Assembly (NCBI GenBank): GCA_018882625.1
Contig: VERO01000014.1
Coordinates: 1 to 17,657 of the forward strand
DNA: 17,657 bases
Reading direction: 5' to 3'
Source of the DNA: Phycisphaerales bacterium
Lineage (GTDB): Bacteria; Planctomycetota; Phycisphaerae; Phycisphaerales; SM1A02
The translations under genes were made by a program, and so were the position numbers. Under the pieces are notes generated by a model. It ran no database searches. It worked only from the letters and a program-made list of their open reading frames with translations, and was not told where the DNA came from. Each line of letters opens with the position of its first letter. Position 1 is the stretch's first letter. Positions 15,528 to 17,657 of the stretch are shown piece by piece.

Positions 15528-16816
15528 CCGCCGCCTCAGAGGGCACGCTCCCGACGCCTGGCCTCGTGATCGCGGTCGTGGCCGTCGCGATCGTTGCGCT
15601 GCTCGCCGGCGGCGCACGCATGGAGCGCGTCGCGCGAATCCCGGCGGTCGGCGCGCTGGTGCACGGCGGATGGGTCTACTGCGCGATCGGCATCTGCCTC
15701 GGTCCGATTGGCGTGCATGCCATCGATGCGCAGCGGCTTGCATCCCTGCAGCCGCTCGTCTCGTGCCTGCTCGCGCTCATCGGGCTCATCGCGGGTGTCC
15801 AGTGCTCCCCCGCCATCATGCGCGCGGTGCCCGCGCGTCTGGTTGGGCTGGCATCCCTCGATGCGCTCATCGCGCTCGGGATCGGGGCCGCCGTCACGCT
15901 CCTGCTCGCCCGCTCGATTGCCGGACCGCTGGACCTCGCGGGTCCGGGAAGGGCCGAAGGGCTCCTGCTGCTCGCCGCGGCCATGGGCACGATCGTCGCC
16001 GCAGCATGCGGATGGGCGGCCGAGTCGCGCACGCTCATCGCATCGGCCCAGCCGAGGGCGGTGCGCATGGCCGTGCTCATCCAGGCCGGGGGCGGCCTCT
16101 CCGCGCTCATCGCGATCGCGCTCTCATCGGTTGCGGTCGTGCCGCTCGATCCCGCTGGCGGCGGAGGGATGTCACTCGCGCCCGCGCTCGGCGCGCCGGT
16201 GCTCGTCGCCACATGCATCGCGGCGCTCGCCGTGACGGCGATCGCGTGGTTCCTGCTGCACGATGCGTCCCGCGACGACTCGACCGCCACGGTCACGCTG
16301 TTCGGCGCGCTGGCGCTTGTCGCCGGCATCGCCTCGGCCGCTGCGGCATCGCCGCTGCTGGCGGGCATGCTGCTGGGGATCTGCATCGCGCAGCTTGGAC
16401 GGCGTGCCGCCCGCCTCCTGTCGATCACGCACGCCAGCGAACCTGTGGCGGCGGCCGCGCTCTTCCTGCTCGCGGGCGCGCAGCTGACGCTCCACGAGGG
16501 CGCCGCGATCTGGGTTGCGGCGCTGGCCCTCGCGACCGCGCGGCGCGCGCTCAAGCCGGCCGTGGTGCGCATGGCGCTGCGCCGCGAGCGCGCGTCGGTC
16601 GCACTGGAGTCGCCGCTGGTGCGCGCATCCGCGCGCCAGTCGCCGATGGCTGTGGCCGTCGCGCTGACCGCGCACTCGGTGCTCCCGGCGCCGGCGGGCC
16701 CGATTGTGCTCAGCGTCATTGTGCTGGCAGGCGCGCTGTCCTGGGTGATGGCCGCACTTCCTCGCATCCAGCGGTCCGCGCCAGCCATGCCCGCGGGCCT
16801 GGAGGATGCGCGATGA
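15524..16816 (+). CDS. Multi-pass membrane protein, divergent cation:proton antiporter-like (CPA superfamily)
   Basis: 430 residues, strongly hydrophobic, with roughly 11-12 helices. Antiporter-like features are IPAVGALVHGGWVYCAIGICLGP (near 39-61, a helix ending in LGP), a possible third helix at 79-94, ASPLLAGMLLGICIAQLGRR (275-294) and SEPVAAAALFLLAGAQLTL (305-323). These match the order of conserved segments in CPA2 exchangers. In the helix that should carry the ion-binding aspartate (about 183-200) I find Gln-Ala-Gly-Gly-Gly and no acidic residue. The protein may be a non-transporting partner of the next gene product, or use another mechanism. It overlaps both neighbours by 4 bp (ATGA). 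Family assignment is moderate; the substrate is unknown. Confidence 0.55.
   Translation: MTAASEGTLPTPGLVIAVVAVAIVALLAGGARMERVARIPAVGALVHGGWVYCAIGICLGPIGVHAIDAQRLASLQPLVSCLLALIGLIAGVQCSPAIMRAVPARLVGLASLDALIALGIGAAVTLLLARSIAGPLDLAGPGRAEGLLLLAAAMGTIVAAACGWAAESRTLIASAQPRAVRMAVLIQAGGGLSALIAIALSSVAVVPLDPAGGGGMSLAPALGAPVLVATCIAALAVTAIAWFLLHDASRDDSTATVTLFGALALVAGIASAAAASPLLAGMLLGICIAQLGRRAARLLSITHASEPVAAAALFLLAGAQLTLHEGAAIWVAALALATARRALKPAVVRMALRRERASVALESPLVRASARQSPMAVAVALTAHSVLPAPAGPIVLSVIVLAGALSWVMAALPRIQRSAPAMPAGLEDAR
16801..16805 (+). promoter_or_regulatory. Shine-Dalgarno site for the second antiporter-like gene
   Basis: GGAGG ends 8 bases before ATG at 16813, supporting that start and coupled translation across the 4-bp overlap. 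Confidence 0.6.
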
Positions 16817-17657
16817 CCTCGCGGCCGCACGACCGCTCCATGGCCGGCATGCCGGTCGTGCGCCGCGCGCTGTCGCTCGCGGCCGCACTTGCCGCGGTCG
16901 CCGCGCTGGCCGCTGTGGCACACCAGCTCACGAGCCGTGCGCCGCTCGATCCGGCATCCGCGGTGGCGACCGCGACTGCCGCGCTCGGGTTCCTGCTGAT
17001 GGGCGGATGGCTCGCGGGCAGGCTCGCGTCGCTGTGCGGACTTCCCGCGCTGACCGGGCAGCTGCTCGCTGGCATCTGCGCGGGGCCGTCCGTCGCGGAC
17101 GCGCTCGGCCCGGTCGCCGCATCATGGGGCCTCGGTGCGGTGCCGACGCTCGTCTCGGCGCAGGACATCCGGTACCTCGCGGGACTCGACGCGCTCGCCG
17201 TCGCGATGATCGGCATCGCAGCCGGTGGAGAGCTCGAGCTGGCACACCTTCGGAGGATCGCGCGGCGCATCGGCTGCATCGTCGCCGTCGAGATGCCGGC
17301 GGTCGGGCTCGCGTCCGCAGGCGCGCTCGCGGTGGCGGCCTCGGCTGGCATCGCCGCCCTCGGCGCGGACGTGCCGCTGCCGCTCGCATGCACCCTCACA
17401 GGCTGCCTCATGATGGCGAGCAGCCCCGCTGTGGCGATCGCACTCACCAGGGAGCATGGACGCACCAGCGAGTTCGCCCAGTTCGCCATGGCCCTGATCG
17501 TGGCCAAGGACATCGTGCTGACCGTGCTGTTCACCGGTGTGCTCGTCGCGGGCGCCGCGCTGCTTGGCGTCGCTGCAGCAGCCGACGGCCCGACCGCCCC
17601 TCAGGCCGGGGGCGTGCTCGCGTGGCACCTGCTTGGCAGCCTTGCGCTGGGCGCGCT
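16813..17657 (+). CDS. Cation:proton antiporter-like membrane protein (CPA2-like), 3' end outside the window
   Basis: Hand translation from ATG at 16813 stays open to the window edge, at least 281 residues. After an N-terminal hydrophobic segment (20-38), the typical antiporter segment GLPALTGQLLAGICAGPS (76-93) appears. It is followed by AGLDALAVAMIGIAAGGELEL (123-143), with Glu140 at the place of the conserved G-x-E turn, then ASSPAVAIALTREHG (202-216). The next helix holds Asp233 in VAKDIVLTVLF, the position of the ion-binding aspartate of CPA exchangers, here preceded by Lys. These are monovalent cation (Na+ or K+) for proton exchangers of the inner membrane. It is coupled to the previous gene by ATGA and is the fourth gene of the rightward operon. 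Exchange activity is plausible; ion and direction cannot be read from sequence. Confidence 0.75.
   Translation, partial: MTSRPHDRSMAGMPVVRRALSLAAALAAVAALAAVAHQLTSRAPLDPASAVATATAALGFLLMGGWLAGRLASLCGLPALTGQLLAGICAGPSVADALGPVAASWGLGAVPTLVSAQDIRYLAGLDALAVAMIGIAAGGELELAHLRRIARRIGCIVAVEMPAVGLASAGALAVAASAGIAALGADVPLPLACTLTGCLMMASSPAVAIALTREHGRTSEFAQFAMALIVAKDIVLTVLFTGVLVAGAALLGVAAAADGPTAPQAGGVLAWHLLGSLALGA

Overview
This is a GC-rich window, about two thirds G+C by eye, from a bacterium with aerobic respiration. It holds two blocks that diverge from a gap of about 210 bp near 14540-14746. Alternative complex III joined to a type A2 caa3 oxidase, the single-gene ActB, the small membrane protein after actF and the high GC content suggest a high-GC planctomycete (Phycisphaerae-like). 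That placement is inferred from gene content; there is no rRNA or marker gene to test it.

Left block (14537 down to 1, all minus strand). Thirteen genes lie nose to tail with gaps of 2-81 bp or short overlaps, so they probably form one long operon. In transcription order they are actA (pentaheme cytochrome), actB (molybdopterin-like domain plus Fe-S domain), actC and actF (NrfD-like quinol-binding subunits), with actD and actE (monoheme cytochrome c) between them. Then come a small single-pass membrane protein, a SCO-type copper chaperone, coxB (CuA plus fused cytochrome c domain), coxA (type A2 subunit I), coxC, coxD, and a second subunit III-like gene cut off by the window edge. Together they encode a quinol:cytochrome c oxidoreductase that passes electrons through cytochrome c domains to a proton-pumping oxygen reductase, plus one copper-insertion factor.

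Right block (14747 to 17657, plus strand). Four genes are coupled by 4-8 bp overlaps: a PTS EIIA type-2 protein with its phospho-acceptor histidine, a small protein that looks PII-like, and two different multi-pass proteins that look like members of the monovalent cation:proton antiporter (CPA) superfamily. The second is truncated by the window edge. The first of the two appears to lack the membrane aspartate of the ion-binding motif, while the second keeps one. This pairing of two putative metabolic sensor proteins with an unequal antiporter pair is the least ordinary part of the window.

No tRNA, rRNA, CRISPR array, insertion sequence or integrase was seen. Short candidate elements are a sigma70-like promoter with a 15-bp dyad in its spacer upstream of actA, hairpins near 14568 and 620, and small repeats near 5891 and 10666.
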